Positions 56,355-64,000 of a stretch of 64,000 nucleotides of DNA are shown here, one piece after another. The stretch is from Bacteroidales bacterium (GTDB taxonomy: Bacteria; Bacteroidota; Bacteroidia; Bacteroidales; UBA932). The translations under genes and the position numbers were made by a program. The stretch is taken from assembly GCA_017447265.1 (NCBI GenBank), contig JAFSOA010000017.1, positions 1 to 64,000 on the forward strand. Direction: 5' to 3'. The stretch's first letter is position 1, and every line of letters starts with the position of its first letter. The notes below the pieces were generated by a model, which was not told where the DNA came from, did no database searches, and saw only the letters and a list, made by a program, of their open reading frames with translations.

Positions 56355-56898
56355 GATATAACTCTTTTATCTTTTCTTGCAACAGGCTTCGGGCACGGCT
56401 CAGCTGGGAGCGTGAGGACTGCTCGGTGATGCCGAGCAAGGCGCCCACTTCCGCGTGCGAGTAGCCTTCCATCACGAACAAGTTGAAGACGCTCCGCAGT
56501 CCGGCAGGCAGTCCCGCGACCAGGTCGAGGATCTCCCGCGAACTGATCTGCTCCAAAACGCCATGCTCCAGCACGCCGCCCGCTTCCGGCACTTCGTCGA
56601 TGTCTTCGGTCCGCCGCAGCACGTCCGTCCTGCGGATGTGCATCAGCGAGGCATTGACGAAAATCTTCCGCATCCATCCCTCGAAGGAGCCTTCACCCTT
56701 GTAGGTGCCAATCTTGTCAAATACTGTGAGGAAACCCTCCTGCAGTACGTCTTTTGCATCCTCCCGGCCCAGGTACCGCACACACACCGGATACATCACC
56801 GAAGCGTATCGATCGTACAACACCCGCTGGGCATTCTTGTCTCCATGCGTGCAGCTGGAAATCAGTTCTGCTTCAGTATATGTGGACGTCTCACGCAT
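56341..56898 (-). CDS. ECF-type RNA polymerase sigma factor 2
   Basis: The 185-residue sigma-70 family protein has region 2 (DAKDVLQEGFLTVFDKIGTY, KGEGSFEGWMRKIFVNASL) and region 4 (LPAGLRSVFNLFVMEGYSH, AEVGALLGITEQSSRSQLSR). It is the same size and type as the factor at 38238-38801 and shares the overlap with a downstream dual-membrane anti-sigma-like gene. It is divergent from the TPR/EnvC operon across 120 bases. Its regulon may include that operon or its own; no target promoter motif could be defined from two copies. Confidence 0.92.
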   Translation of the reverse strand: MRETSTYTEAELISSCTHGDKNAQRVLYDRYASVMYPVCVRYLGREDAKDVLQEGFLTVFDKIGTYKGEGSFEGWMRKIFVNASLMHIRRTDVLRRTEDIDEVPEAGGVLEHGVLEQISSREILDLVAGLPAGLRSVFNLFVMEGYSHAEVGALLGITEQSSRSQLSRARSLLQEKIKELYHGKR

Positions 56899-56990
56899 CG
56901 CTGCTCATTATAGATGCAGAAAGGGGCTTGAATGTTGCGTCTTCCCGCGCAAAAAAATTTTGGTTTGTTTTTTGTTAGGGTTTTTACCAC

Positions 56991-56998
56991 TATTTTTG
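56991..56998 (+). promoter_or_regulatory. -7 box TATTTTTG for the TPR/EnvC operon
   Basis: TATTTTTG fits TAnnTTTG and lies 20 bases before the ATG at 57019. Upstream TTTG sequences lie 16 and 23 bases before it, not at the ideal distance. Confidence 0.5.
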
Positions 56999-57018
56999 TA
57001 ACGAATTTAGAAAAAAAG

Positions 57019-58665
57019 ATGGAGAGTCCAAGATTTTTGCGCAAGATTGTCCTAGCGGCCGCACTCCTCTGCATGGCTTTCGGCCTGCAGGCGCAGTCCG
57101 CCAAATATATCGAAGCCCTGAAAAACTACCAGCAGGGAGAAACCGCCGAGGCCCTGCGCCTCTTCCAGGAAGAATTCCAGGAAAACCCGTCCAACGACGC
57201 AGCCTGCTACTATATCGCGGCCATCTGTTCCAACGACCCGGACCGGAGGCACGAGACGGAGAACTGGCTCAAGCGCGCCATCGAGCTGTCGCCCGACAAC
57301 TTCTGGTACCGCTACAACCTGGCCCTCTGCTACCTGCACACCGAGCGCCCGGAACTGGCCGTCCCGATGCTCGAGCAGCTGACGGCCGAGTTTCCGAAAA
57401 AAACCGAGTTGTATTTCGACCTGATCAACGTCTACCTGACGGACAACGAGATTGAAAAAGCCCTGTCCACCCTCGACAAGATCGACGCCATCCGGGGCCG
57501 GAGCGAGATCGTGGGCCTGACCCGTACGGAGCTGCTGCTCAAGAAGCCCGACGCCAACCCCGACAGCGTCTACCAGTCGCTGGCCGACTACTATGCGGAG
57601 TGCCGCACGCCGCGGCTGGCCAGTGTCCTGGGCGACTATTTCGCCAGCACGTACCGGGATTCCCTGGCCCTGAGCTACTATGACGAAGCCCTGGCGATCG
57701 AGCCCGACTATACGCCGGCCTGGTTCGGCAAAGCCGGTGTCTACCAGATGCTCCGGCAATACGGCAATTTCTTCTCGAGCATCTCGCACGTGATGCGCGA
57801 TCCCTATGTGCAGCCCGAAGCCAAGGCCGCCCAGGTGGAGCAGATGACCGCCAACCCGCAGTTCGTGCGGACTTTCTCGGAGGAATTCGACCAGATGATG
57901 CTCGACCTGCGCACCGCGCATCCCACCGACAGCACCATCAACGCCCTGATCGGCGGCTTCTGGTACCGGACGGGCCGTCCGGAACTCGCCATCGAGATCA
58001 TGCGGCAGAACATGGAGCAGCATCCGGAAAGTTTCGACGCCGCCATGCAGTACCTCTTCCTGCTCTACTACCAGCAGGCATGGCCGGCCCTCTCCGACAA
58101 CGCCACGGTGGCCATCCAGCGCTTCCCCGAAAGCCCCGACCTGCTTCAGCTGCGGGCCATCGCCCTGTCGCAGATGAAAGAATATACGGAAGCGCTCCAG
58201 GACTACGAGGCCATCCTGCGTATGCATCCGAAAGACACGACGGTGATGAAGGTCACCTACTCTTCGATGGGCGACCTGTACCACCAGATGGGTGACGCCA
58301 AGAATTCCTACAAGCATTACGATAAGGCGCTCAAGATCGATCCCGACTACAATCCCGTGCTCAACAACTACGCCTACTACCTCTCCCTGGAAGGGAAGAA
58401 CCTGAAGAAGGCCAAGGAGATGAGCCGCAAGACCATCACCGCCGAGCCGGACAATCCCACCTATCTTGACACCTATGCCTGGATCCTGCACCTGCTGGGG
58501 CAGGACATCGAGGCCAAGGCCATCTTCAAGCACGCCATGCTCTACGGCGGCAAGGAGAGCCGCACCATCCTCGAGCACTACGCCGTCGTCCTGGAGGCCC
58601 TGGGCGAAAAGGATCTGGCCAATATCTACTACAAGCAGGCGGCGGCCATGGCCGCTGACGAATAA
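57019..58665 (+). CDS. Exported tetratricopeptide-repeat protein
   Basis: The 548-residue protein has a signal peptide (KIVLAAALLCMAFGLQAQS) and then TPR units almost to the C-terminus, for example GETAEALRLFQEEFQENPSN, DSLALSYYDEALAIEPDYTP and DAKNSYKHYDKALKIDPDYN. TPR arrays form scaffolds for protein complexes. It is 9 bases before the envC-like gene and is probably periplasmic, so a role in cell-wall or envelope assembly is plausible. The first ATG of the open frame lies before the promoter, so 57019 is the start. Confidence 0.88.
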   Translation: MESPRFLRKIVLAAALLCMAFGLQAQSAKYIEALKNYQQGETAEALRLFQEEFQENPSNDAACYYIAAICSNDPDRRHETENWLKRAIELSPDNFWYRYNLALCYLHTERPELAVPMLEQLTAEFPKKTELYFDLINVYLTDNEIEKALSTLDKIDAIRGRSEIVGLTRTELLLKKPDANPDSVYQSLADYYAECRTPRLASVLGDYFASTYRDSLALSYYDEALAIEPDYTPAWFGKAGVYQMLRQYGNFFSSISHVMRDPYVQPEAKAAQVEQMTANPQFVRTFSEEFDQMMLDLRTAHPTDSTINALIGGFWYRTGRPELAIEIMRQNMEQHPESFDAAMQYLFLLYYQQAWPALSDNATVAIQRFPESPDLLQLRAIALSQMKEYTEALQDYEAILRMHPKDTTVMKVTYSSMGDLYHQMGDAKNSYKHYDKALKIDPDYNPVLNNYAYYLSLEGKNLKKAKEMSRKTITAEPDNPTYLDTYAWILHLLGQDIEAKAIFKHAMLYGGKESRTILEHYAVVLEALGEKDLANIYYKQAAAMAADE

Positions 58666-58674
58666 CGAACGACC

Positions 58675-59844
58675 ATGAAACGCTGGCTCTTCTTCCTCCT
58701 GATGCTGCTTGCCGCGACCGCTGCCTTCGGACAGCAGGACGTGTCGAAGCAGAAGGAGCGCAAACGCCAGATCGAAGAGGAGATCAGCTTCATCGACCGC
58801 CAGCTCAAAAGCATCACCACCCAGCAGAAAGCCACCACCGAACAACTTTCCCTCATCCGCCGTCGCGTCACCAACCGCAAGTCCATCCTCAACGACCTCG
58901 ACAAGCGGATCGCCGTGATCGACGACGCCATGACGCAGAAGCAGCGGGAGATCAACCGGCTGCAGAAAGAGCTCGACACGCTCGAGATCTACTACAGCAA
59001 ACTGATCTACAATACCTATAAGAACCGCGACTCGCGCGTGTGGTTCCTCTATATCCTCTCGAGCGAAAATATCGGGCAGGGCTACCGCCGCTTCGCCTTC
59101 CTCAAGAGCCTGGCCGGCGAAGTCAGCAACCAGGCCGACAAGATGCGCGCCAAGCAGGCCGAACTGGAGGAGGAGCGGGCCCGGCTGGCCGAAATGCGCG
59201 CAGAGGCCAAGGCCACGCGGGCGGAACGCGAAGAGGAATACCGCAAGCTGATGGCCGAGGAAAAGAAGTCCAAAGACGACATGAAGCGCCTGGCCAAGAG
59301 CGAGAAGCAGTACCGCTCCGAACTGTCGGCCAAGAAGAAGGAGGTGGACCGCCTCAACCGGGAGATCCAGAAACTGCTCAAGAGCGCCGTGGCCCAGCAG
59401 CAGAAAGACAAGACCCGGATCGACACGGCCCTGTCCGGCGAGTTCGCCAAGAACCGGGGCAAACTGCCCTGGCCGTTGAAACAGGGCGTCATCGTGGAGC
59501 GCTTCGGCGTCCACAACCATCCAGTCTACACCAACCTGAAGTTGCCCGACAACCCCGGCATCACCTTCTCCACCACCAAGGGGGCCGATGTCTACAGCGT
59601 CTTCGCGGGCGAAGTTCGCAAGATCATCGTCATGCCGGGTTACAACCAGTGCGTCCTGGTGCAGCACGGCGAGTATTTCACCCTGTACTGCAAACTCGGC
59701 AAAGTGAGCGTCAAGAGCGGGCAGAAGATCGAGACCGGCACCAAGCTGGGTACGCTCGAGGCGGACGGCAACGCCTCCACCCTGCACTTCCAGCTCTGGA
59801 AGGGAACGGACAAACAGGATCCCGAAAAGTGGCTGGTGAAATGA
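58675..59844 (+). CDS. EnvC-like murein hydrolase activator (degenerate M23 domain)
   Basis: The 389-residue protein has a signal peptide (LLMLLAATAAFGQ), then about 230 residues of coiled coil (KQKERKRQIEEEISFIDRQL onward, second block AEEKKSKDDMKRLAKSEKQY). The LytM/M23 domain covers about 275-389. The first zinc motif HxxxD is replaced (NPGITFSTTKGADV), while HGEYFTLYCKL and LHFQLWKG remain, so it should not cleave peptidoglycan itself. Like EnvC, it probably activates amidases at the septum. It shares an operon with the TPR protein. Confidence 0.88.
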   Translation: MKRWLFFLLMLLAATAAFGQQDVSKQKERKRQIEEEISFIDRQLKSITTQQKATTEQLSLIRRRVTNRKSILNDLDKRIAVIDDAMTQKQREINRLQKELDTLEIYYSKLIYNTYKNRDSRVWFLYILSSENIGQGYRRFAFLKSLAGEVSNQADKMRAKQAELEEERARLAEMRAEAKATRAEREEEYRKLMAEEKKSKDDMKRLAKSEKQYRSELSAKKKEVDRLNREIQKLLKSAVAQQQKDKTRIDTALSGEFAKNRGKLPWPLKQGVIVERFGVHNHPVYTNLKLPDNPGITFSTTKGADVYSVFAGEVRKIIVMPGYNQCVLVQHGEYFTLYCKLGKVSVKSGQKIETGTKLGTLEADGNASTLHFQLWKGTDKQDPEKWLVK

Positions 59845-59875
59845 GAGGCCGGGGCGGGTCCGGCTTGACGGGCGA

Positions 59876-61009
59876 TTACTTCAACGCCACCGGGCTGTCG
59901 TAGATGGGACCGGCGTAAATCTTCAGGAACAGTTCGCGGAGCTTGTCGGCGTCGAGCGACGGATACGCAGCGATGTCGTGCTCCATCTTGTCGATGAACC
60001 GCTCCTTCAGCGCCGGCTCGTAGCAGCCCGAAAAGCGTTTCGTGCCGTTGAGCAGGTCGTAGGCCACATAGTTGGTGTCCCACAGCCGGTATTCCCGCCA
60101 TACCTGCGCATCGATCTGCGTGGCGATTGCGGCGATGTCTTCCCGCTTGAGCGGATCGCTGAAGCCCGTTATGTCGATCGGGGTGCCGAAAGCCAGGTGC
60201 ACGCGGCCTTTCTGCTGGGTGAGGCCCGTGATAATGCTCTGCAGGTCCTCCCCCTTCGCCTTGACGTACGGCTTCCCGTCAAGCGTGCGGTAGTGCTCCA
60301 CGGCCTTGAGGATGTCGCAGGGCTCCCATTCGTACGAGATGGACAGTGGCGTAATGTGCAGGGCTTCCACCTGCGCTTTGCTGTCGCCGTTCATCAGCAG
60401 CATCCGCACCAGGCCCGGCTCGGTGCGGTCGCGGCCGTCCTTCGTGCGGCCGTTGCGCTGGGCGATCCAGAGCGAATCGCCGTGGGAGACCACATAGTTG
60501 ATGTAGGCCGACAGGTGCATCGAGGAACGCAGGAAACTGCGGATATTGCTGGTTTTACGGTCAGTGCGGAACATCTTGTTCGACATCCCGAAGTCGACCA
60601 CGAACTGCGGCTCCATCAGGTTGCTGCCGAAGGTGATGTGGCAGGTCGGCTTGTTGTATTGGTCGAGTACGATCTGGTGCAGGTAGGCATCCATCACGAT
60701 GTCGCGGTGATTGGAAACGTAGAGTGTGCCGTAGGAAGCATCGATGTGCTCGGCGCCGGAAGAGGTGAAGCTGGTCATGGTCTTGGCCACCAGGGCGCTG
60801 CAGAGGGGCACCATCATCTCATGCTGGAATTGTTCGATGGTGCGGATCTTCCGCAGTTTCGCCCGGAAAGCATTCACGTCCATGTCCTCGTCCAGAAAAC
60901 GAAGGGCAGGCGTCAGGATGGGGTCGGAGGCCATACGCTCCATGGCGGCGGGGATTTCCGAATCGTAATAGGGACGTATATCGTCGAACTCAGGCGGCAG
61001 TTGAATCAT
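59876..61009 (-). CDS. PlsC-like acyltransferase
   Basis: The 377-residue protein contains the glycerolipid acyltransferase motif I as SNHRDIVMDAYL (H-x4-D) near residue 105, and later FRTDRKTSNIRSFLR and IAQRNGRTKDGRDRTEPGLV, which fit motifs II-III. It transfers acyl chains from ACP or CoA at the inner membrane. Start 61009 follows a TATCTTTG box; a longer frame begins before the promoter. It is divergent from two ketosynthases, and in Bacteroidota flexirubin/aryl-polyene clusters such acyltransferases attach the polyene to a lipid-like head group. Confidence 0.82.
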   Translation of the reverse strand: MIQLPPEFDDIRPYYDSEIPAAMERMASDPILTPALRFLDEDMDVNAFRAKLRKIRTIEQFQHEMMVPLCSALVAKTMTSFTSSGAEHIDASYGTLYVSNHRDIVMDAYLHQIVLDQYNKPTCHITFGSNLMEPQFVVDFGMSNKMFRTDRKTSNIRSFLRSSMHLSAYINYVVSHGDSLWIAQRNGRTKDGRDRTEPGLVRMLLMNGDSKAQVEALHITPLSISYEWEPCDILKAVEHYRTLDGKPYVKAKGEDLQSIITGLTQQKGRVHLAFGTPIDITGFSDPLKREDIAAIATQIDAQVWREYRLWDTNYVAYDLLNGTKRFSGCYEPALKERFIDKMEHDIAAYPSLDADKLRELFLKIYAGPIYDSPVALK

Positions 61010-61034
61010 GTTCTCAGCGGGCTTCTTTAAAATG

Positions 61035-61042
61035 CAAAGATA
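61035..61042 (-). promoter_or_regulatory. -7 box TATCTTTG for the acyltransferase gene
   Basis: The minus strand reads TATCTTTG, 25 bases before the ATG at 61009. Confidence 0.6.
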
Positions 61043-61084
61043 ACAAATCGAAGGGGGAAACATTTAATATTTCCTTAAAAAAGT

Positions 61085-61092
61085 TAATTTTG
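61085..61092 (+). promoter_or_regulatory. -7 box TAATTTTG for the ketosynthase operon
   Basis: TAATTTTG fits TAnnTTTG and lies 18 bases before the ATG at 61111; it opposes the acyltransferase promoter 42 bases away. Confidence 0.5.
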
Positions 61093-61110
61093 TATTCTTT
61101 TTGAGCCATC

Positions 61111-62808
61111 ATGACAAAGATACTTTCAACCAATATCACTTCCCCGCTCGGCCTGACGACCGAAGAAAACTATGCGGCTGTCAGGCGCGGCGAAACGGGC
61201 CTGAAACTTGTTGACGGCTGCCTGGGCGTCCCGGGGCGTTTCTGCGTCGGCATGTTCTCCGAGGCGCAGAGAGCCGCCCTCCTGCTGGACGGATTCAGTT
61301 GGTTCGAGTCGCTGGTCCTTCATTCCGTGAAGGATGCACTGGACCGCAGTTCGGCCGACCCTTCTTCCCCGCGGACGATACTCATCCTGGGCACCTCCAC
61401 AGCCGGTATCGATGAACTGGGAGACGTTCCCGAGCGGGACAGGAACTATCTTGCCCCCGGCGTCGCCGCCCAAAAAATCGCGGCGCACCTGGGCTTTGTC
61501 AACGATCCCATTACGGTCAGCAACGCCTGCATTTCCGGCGCTACGGCCCAGATGCTGGCAGACAGGCTGATCGCTGCCGGCTATTACGACACGGCACTTG
61601 TCTGCGGCGTAGATATCCTCTCCGCCTTTGTCCTGGCCGGCTTCGATTCATTCAAAGCCCTGTCACCGACCATATGCCGGCCTTTTGACATTGAACGGCT
61701 GGGCCTCAACATCGGAGAGTGCGCCGCTACGGTCGTGCTGACGAAAGACCTTTCTTCAGACCCCGACGCCTGGCATATTATCGACGGATGCCTCAACAAC
61801 GACGCCTACCACGTCAGCGCCCCCGTCCCGAGCGGTGACGGCGTATGCCGCGCCATCCAAAAGATCCTGACCCCGGAGTTGAAAGCCGGCCTGGCCTGCG
61901 TCGCGGCGCACGGCACGGCGACCATGTTCAACGACCAGATGGAATCCAAGGCCATCGAGAACGCCGGACTGGGCGAGCTGCTCACCAGCGCCCTCAAGCC
62001 GCACTATGGCCACACCTTCGGCGCTTCCGGGATTGTAGAGTCCATCATCACGATGTGCGCTCTGGACGAAGGCCTGATCCTTCCCGTCCCTGGCTTCGAA
62101 GAGCTGGGCGTCAGCGGAAAGATGCACCCGTGCAGCCAGTTGGAAAAAACGGACAAAAAGTCTTTCATCAAGCTGCAGTCCGGGTTCGGCGGTTGCAACG
62201 GCGCGATGATCTATGCCAGGGCTCAGGCGCACGCCGCCCGACCGGCCAAAGCCGGTTACGATGTGGTGAAGCGCCTTCGCATCACGGCGGAAGGCCTGTG
62301 GGTGGACGATCAGGCGGTAGCGCTGGAAGGTCGCGGCCCCGCCCTCGTCACGGAGATTTTCAAAAAATACCTCGCCGACGGTTCCCGTTTCTTCAAGATG
62401 GACCTCTACAGCCGGCTTGCCTATGCCGGTACGAGTCTGCTGGCGAAAGACGCCCTGGAAGGGTATGATCCGGAAGACGTGGCTTTGTTCGTCTTTACGC
62501 AGCAGGGTTCCCTCCTGGCCGACCGGAAGCATCTTTCTACGTTCTCCAATCCCGACGAGTTCTTCCCCAGCCCGGCGGTTTTCATCAATACGCTTCCCAA
62601 CGTGGTGCTGGGAGAAATCGCCGTCAAGAACAACATCAAGGGCGAAACCACCCTGGTGCTGCTCCCCGATCGTGATGAAGCGGCCATCCAGCGGATCATG
62701 GAAGCGTCCCTGGCTGCAACCAGGCCTGCCGTGGTACTCTGCGGCTGGGTGGACTGCGGCGCGGAAGACAATTTTGTGGCGGATCTTAAAATGCTGAAAA
62801 TCAAATGA
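61111..62808 (+). CDS. Divergent beta-ketoacyl synthase with extra C-terminal half-domain
   Basis: The 565-residue protein has a FabF-like ketosynthase core in residues 1-370 with the Cys-His-His triad visible: SNACISGATAQ (Cys about 142), CVAAHGTATMFND and HYGHTFGASGIVES. A further ~190 residues follow, including LFVFTQQGSLLADRKHLSTF and FINTLPNVVLGEIAVKNNIK, which look like a second, catalytically reduced thiolase-type half. The double architecture is unlike primary FabF/FabB (about 410 residues) and is seen in specialised synthases of aryl-polyene or flexirubin type. Its stop overlaps the next ketosynthase start (ATGA). Confidence 0.8.
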   Translation: MTKILSTNITSPLGLTTEENYAAVRRGETGLKLVDGCLGVPGRFCVGMFSEAQRAALLLDGFSWFESLVLHSVKDALDRSSADPSSPRTILILGTSTAGIDELGDVPERDRNYLAPGVAAQKIAAHLGFVNDPITVSNACISGATAQMLADRLIAAGYYDTALVCGVDILSAFVLAGFDSFKALSPTICRPFDIERLGLNIGECAATVVLTKDLSSDPDAWHIIDGCLNNDAYHVSAPVPSGDGVCRAIQKILTPELKAGLACVAAHGTATMFNDQMESKAIENAGLGELLTSALKPHYGHTFGASGIVESIITMCALDEGLILPVPGFEELGVSGKMHPCSQLEKTDKKSFIKLQSGFGGCNGAMIYARAQAHAARPAKAGYDVVKRLRITAEGLWVDDQAVALEGRGPALVTEIFKKYLADGSRFFKMDLYSRLAYAGTSLLAKDALEGYDPEDVALFVFTQQGSLLADRKHLSTFSNPDEFFPSPAVFINTLPNVVLGEIAVKNNIKGETTLVLLPDRDEAAIQRIMEASLAATRPAVVLCGWVDCGAEDNFVADLKMLKIK

Positions 62809-64000
62809 ACGGAGTCATATCAATCAGCGGCATGGGCATTATCTGTGCCATCGGCAACAACCAGCAGGAGGTTCTCGACGCACTGAAAAAGAAAAAGTCG
62901 GGCATCGGGAAGATGAAGTATCTCCCGTCGGTTCATACCGACATTCCGGTCGGAGAGATCAAACTGTCGACCGAAGAGATGAAGCAGATGCTGGGCATCT
63001 CCGGTGACGAGCCGGTCAGCCGGACCTCCGTCATGGGCGCGATCGCCGTCCGGGAAGCCCTGCAGCAGGCCGGGATCGAAGACGTATCCGGCAAAAGGGT
63101 GGCGCTGATCTCGGGAACCACCGTGGGCGTGATGGACGTGACGGAGCAGCTCTTCGAGAAAACGGGAACCGATCCCGAACTGCTTGGCATGCCCCACAGC
63201 CATGAATGCGGCCGGAGCACCGAGGAGATCGCGCTGTATGCAGGTCTGCAGGGTGCCCGTTGCTGCACCATCTGCACGGCTTGCTCCTCTGCCCTGAATG
63301 CCATCATGATCGGTTCTGAGATGTTGAAGAACGACGAGGTCGACCTGGTGGTCGCCGGCGGTTCGGAGCCCCTGAGCAAGCTTCATCTGAACGGATTCAA
63401 TACGCTGATGATCCTGGACCGGGAGCGCTGCCGACCCTTCGACGAGACGCGCGCCGGCCTCAACCTGGGAGAAGGTGCCGCGTTCGTGGTCCTTCAGAAA
63501 GATGTGCCCGGCGGCCTGGCCTTCATCCGCGGCTACGCAAACCGCTGCGACGCCTTTCACCAGACGGCGACATCCAAGAACGGAGAAGGAGCCTTCCAGG
63601 CCATGACCGAAGCGCTTCGGATGGCCGGACTGCAGCCGGAAGACATCCAGTACATCAATGCGCACGGCACCGGCACGCCCGACAACGACGCCTCCGAGAG
63701 CGCCGCGTTCAAACGGGTGTTCGGCGCGAAACTGCCGGACATGTCCAGTACCAAGTCCTATACGGGACACACCACCTCCGCCGCCGGCTCCGTTGAGACG
63801 GTCATCTGTCTCCTGGCCATGGAGAATGACTTCGTGCCCGCCTCGCTGGGGTGGAAGCATCCCATGCCGGACGGCGTCATCCCCTCCCCGGGGCGCTCGG
63901 GTGTCAAGCTGGACCACGTCATGTGCAACTCCTTCGGTTTCGGGGGAAACGATTCCTCTTTGATCCTCAGCAAGGACAAAGCCCCGGCGGAAGAACAGCC
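62805..64000 (+). CDS. Beta-ketoacyl synthase, 3' end outside window
   Basis: The frame opens at ATG 62805, overlapping the previous stop, and runs to the window end (398 codons visible). It is a FabF-type condensing enzyme with TACSSALNAIM (catalytic Cys), NAHGTGTPDND and YTGHTTSAAGSVET (both His), and the late NSFGFGGNDSSLIL loop. Nearly all of a FabF-length protein (about 400-415 residues) is present. With the preceding unusual synthase it may form a KS-CLF-like pair that extends a polyene chain. The downstream genes are outside the window. Confidence 0.9.
   Translation, partial: MNGVISISGMGIICAIGNNQQEVLDALKKKKSGIGKMKYLPSVHTDIPVGEIKLSTEEMKQMLGISGDEPVSRTSVMGAIAVREALQQAGIEDVSGKRVALISGTTVGVMDVTEQLFEKTGTDPELLGMPHSHECGRSTEEIALYAGLQGARCCTICTACSSALNAIMIGSEMLKNDEVDLVVAGGSEPLSKLHLNGFNTLMILDRERCRPFDETRAGLNLGEGAAFVVLQKDVPGGLAFIRGYANRCDAFHQTATSKNGEGAFQAMTEALRMAGLQPEDIQYINAHGTGTPDNDASESAAFKRVFGAKLPDMSSTKSYTGHTTSAAGSVETVICLLAMENDFVPASLGWKHPMPDGVIPSPGRSGVKLDHVMCNSFGFGGNDSSLILSKDKAPAEEQ

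Noticed and set aside
1-64000. CRISPR arrays, rRNA, prophage structural genes, conjugation genes, replication origin
   Set aside because: No regularly spaced repeats, rRNA-like blocks, phage/conjugation proteins or DnaA-box cluster were seen.

Overview
The window looks like a chromosomal segment of a member of Bacteroidota, most likely an uncultured, GC-rich, gut- or rumen-type Bacteroidales. I infer this from the promoter style (TAnnTTTG -7 boxes, mostly TATCTTTG, just upstream of start codons), mostly weak Shine-Dalgarno sequences, and typical family content: BACON and fimbrillin-like lipoproteins, ORF6N, a DUF5009/NagX-like protein, NamZ/DUF1343, an ISAon1-like remnant, and ECF sigma factors paired with inner-membrane/outer-membrane spanning partners. 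The genus cannot be fixed by eye. No rRNA, tRNA or CRISPR array was seen.

Layout. (1) 1-13.0 kb: the end of a phosphotransferase gene, then a long minus-strand run of signal-less hydrolases: four YtcJ-type amidohydrolases (three close paralogues), two type-B carboxylesterases and one DUF3089 alpha/beta hydrolase, interrupted by a beta-helix lipoprotein and a GNAT fragment. (2) 13.1-21.1 kb: a minus-strand membrane module with two MscS-type channels (one fused to an extracytoplasmic Cache-like sensor), two small membrane proteins, a membrane-bound AraC regulator and a secreted protein. (3) 21.1-33.2 kb: housekeeping genes (threonylcarbamoyl-AMP synthase, EEP phosphatase, rhomboid protease, MutL, IspF, CodB-like permease with a phosphoribosyltransferase, M3 peptidase, RsmE, NagX-like protein, metallophosphoesterase). 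Transcription often starts from compact divergent promoters. (4) 33.3-40.0 kb: a dipeptidyl-peptidase, two tandem serpins, then an ECF sigma factor with a dual-membrane-spanning anti-sigma-like partner. (5) 40.0-45.6 kb: a minus-strand operon tsaE-namZ-GH18-ROK-MFS-SIS that reads as cell-wall amino-sugar salvage. (6) 45.7-47.7 kb: a FeoB-type transporter whose GTPase domain has lost its nucleotide-binding motifs.

(7) 47.7-53.4 kb: a visibly AT-richer, decayed accessory island. It holds inverted repeats, fragments of surface lipoproteins (FISUMP-like, fimbrillin-like, BACON with an internal stop), an IS remnant, an XRE regulator remnant, one intact surface lipoprotein preceded by a 46-residue ORF, a C10 tract, two copies of a structured RNA-like motif and an ORF6N-PLD gene. 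(8) 53.4-59.9 kb: YifB/ComM, a second ECF/anti-sigma pair, a TPR protein and an EnvC-like murein hydrolase activator. (9) 59.9-64.0 kb: an acyltransferase and two divergent ketosynthases, probably the edge of an aryl-polyene/flexirubin-like cluster that continues past the window.

How the genes work together. Several blocks concern the envelope: cell-wall sugar recycling, EnvC, dual-membrane sigma control, MscS channels, secreted proteases with serpins, and polyene lipid-type synthesis. The points most worth following up are the FeoB with a degenerate G domain, the repeated ECF/dual-membrane anti-sigma pairs, the amplified amidohydrolase/carboxylesterase array, the sensor-fused MscS channel, and a large nested palindrome inserted in frame into rsmE.
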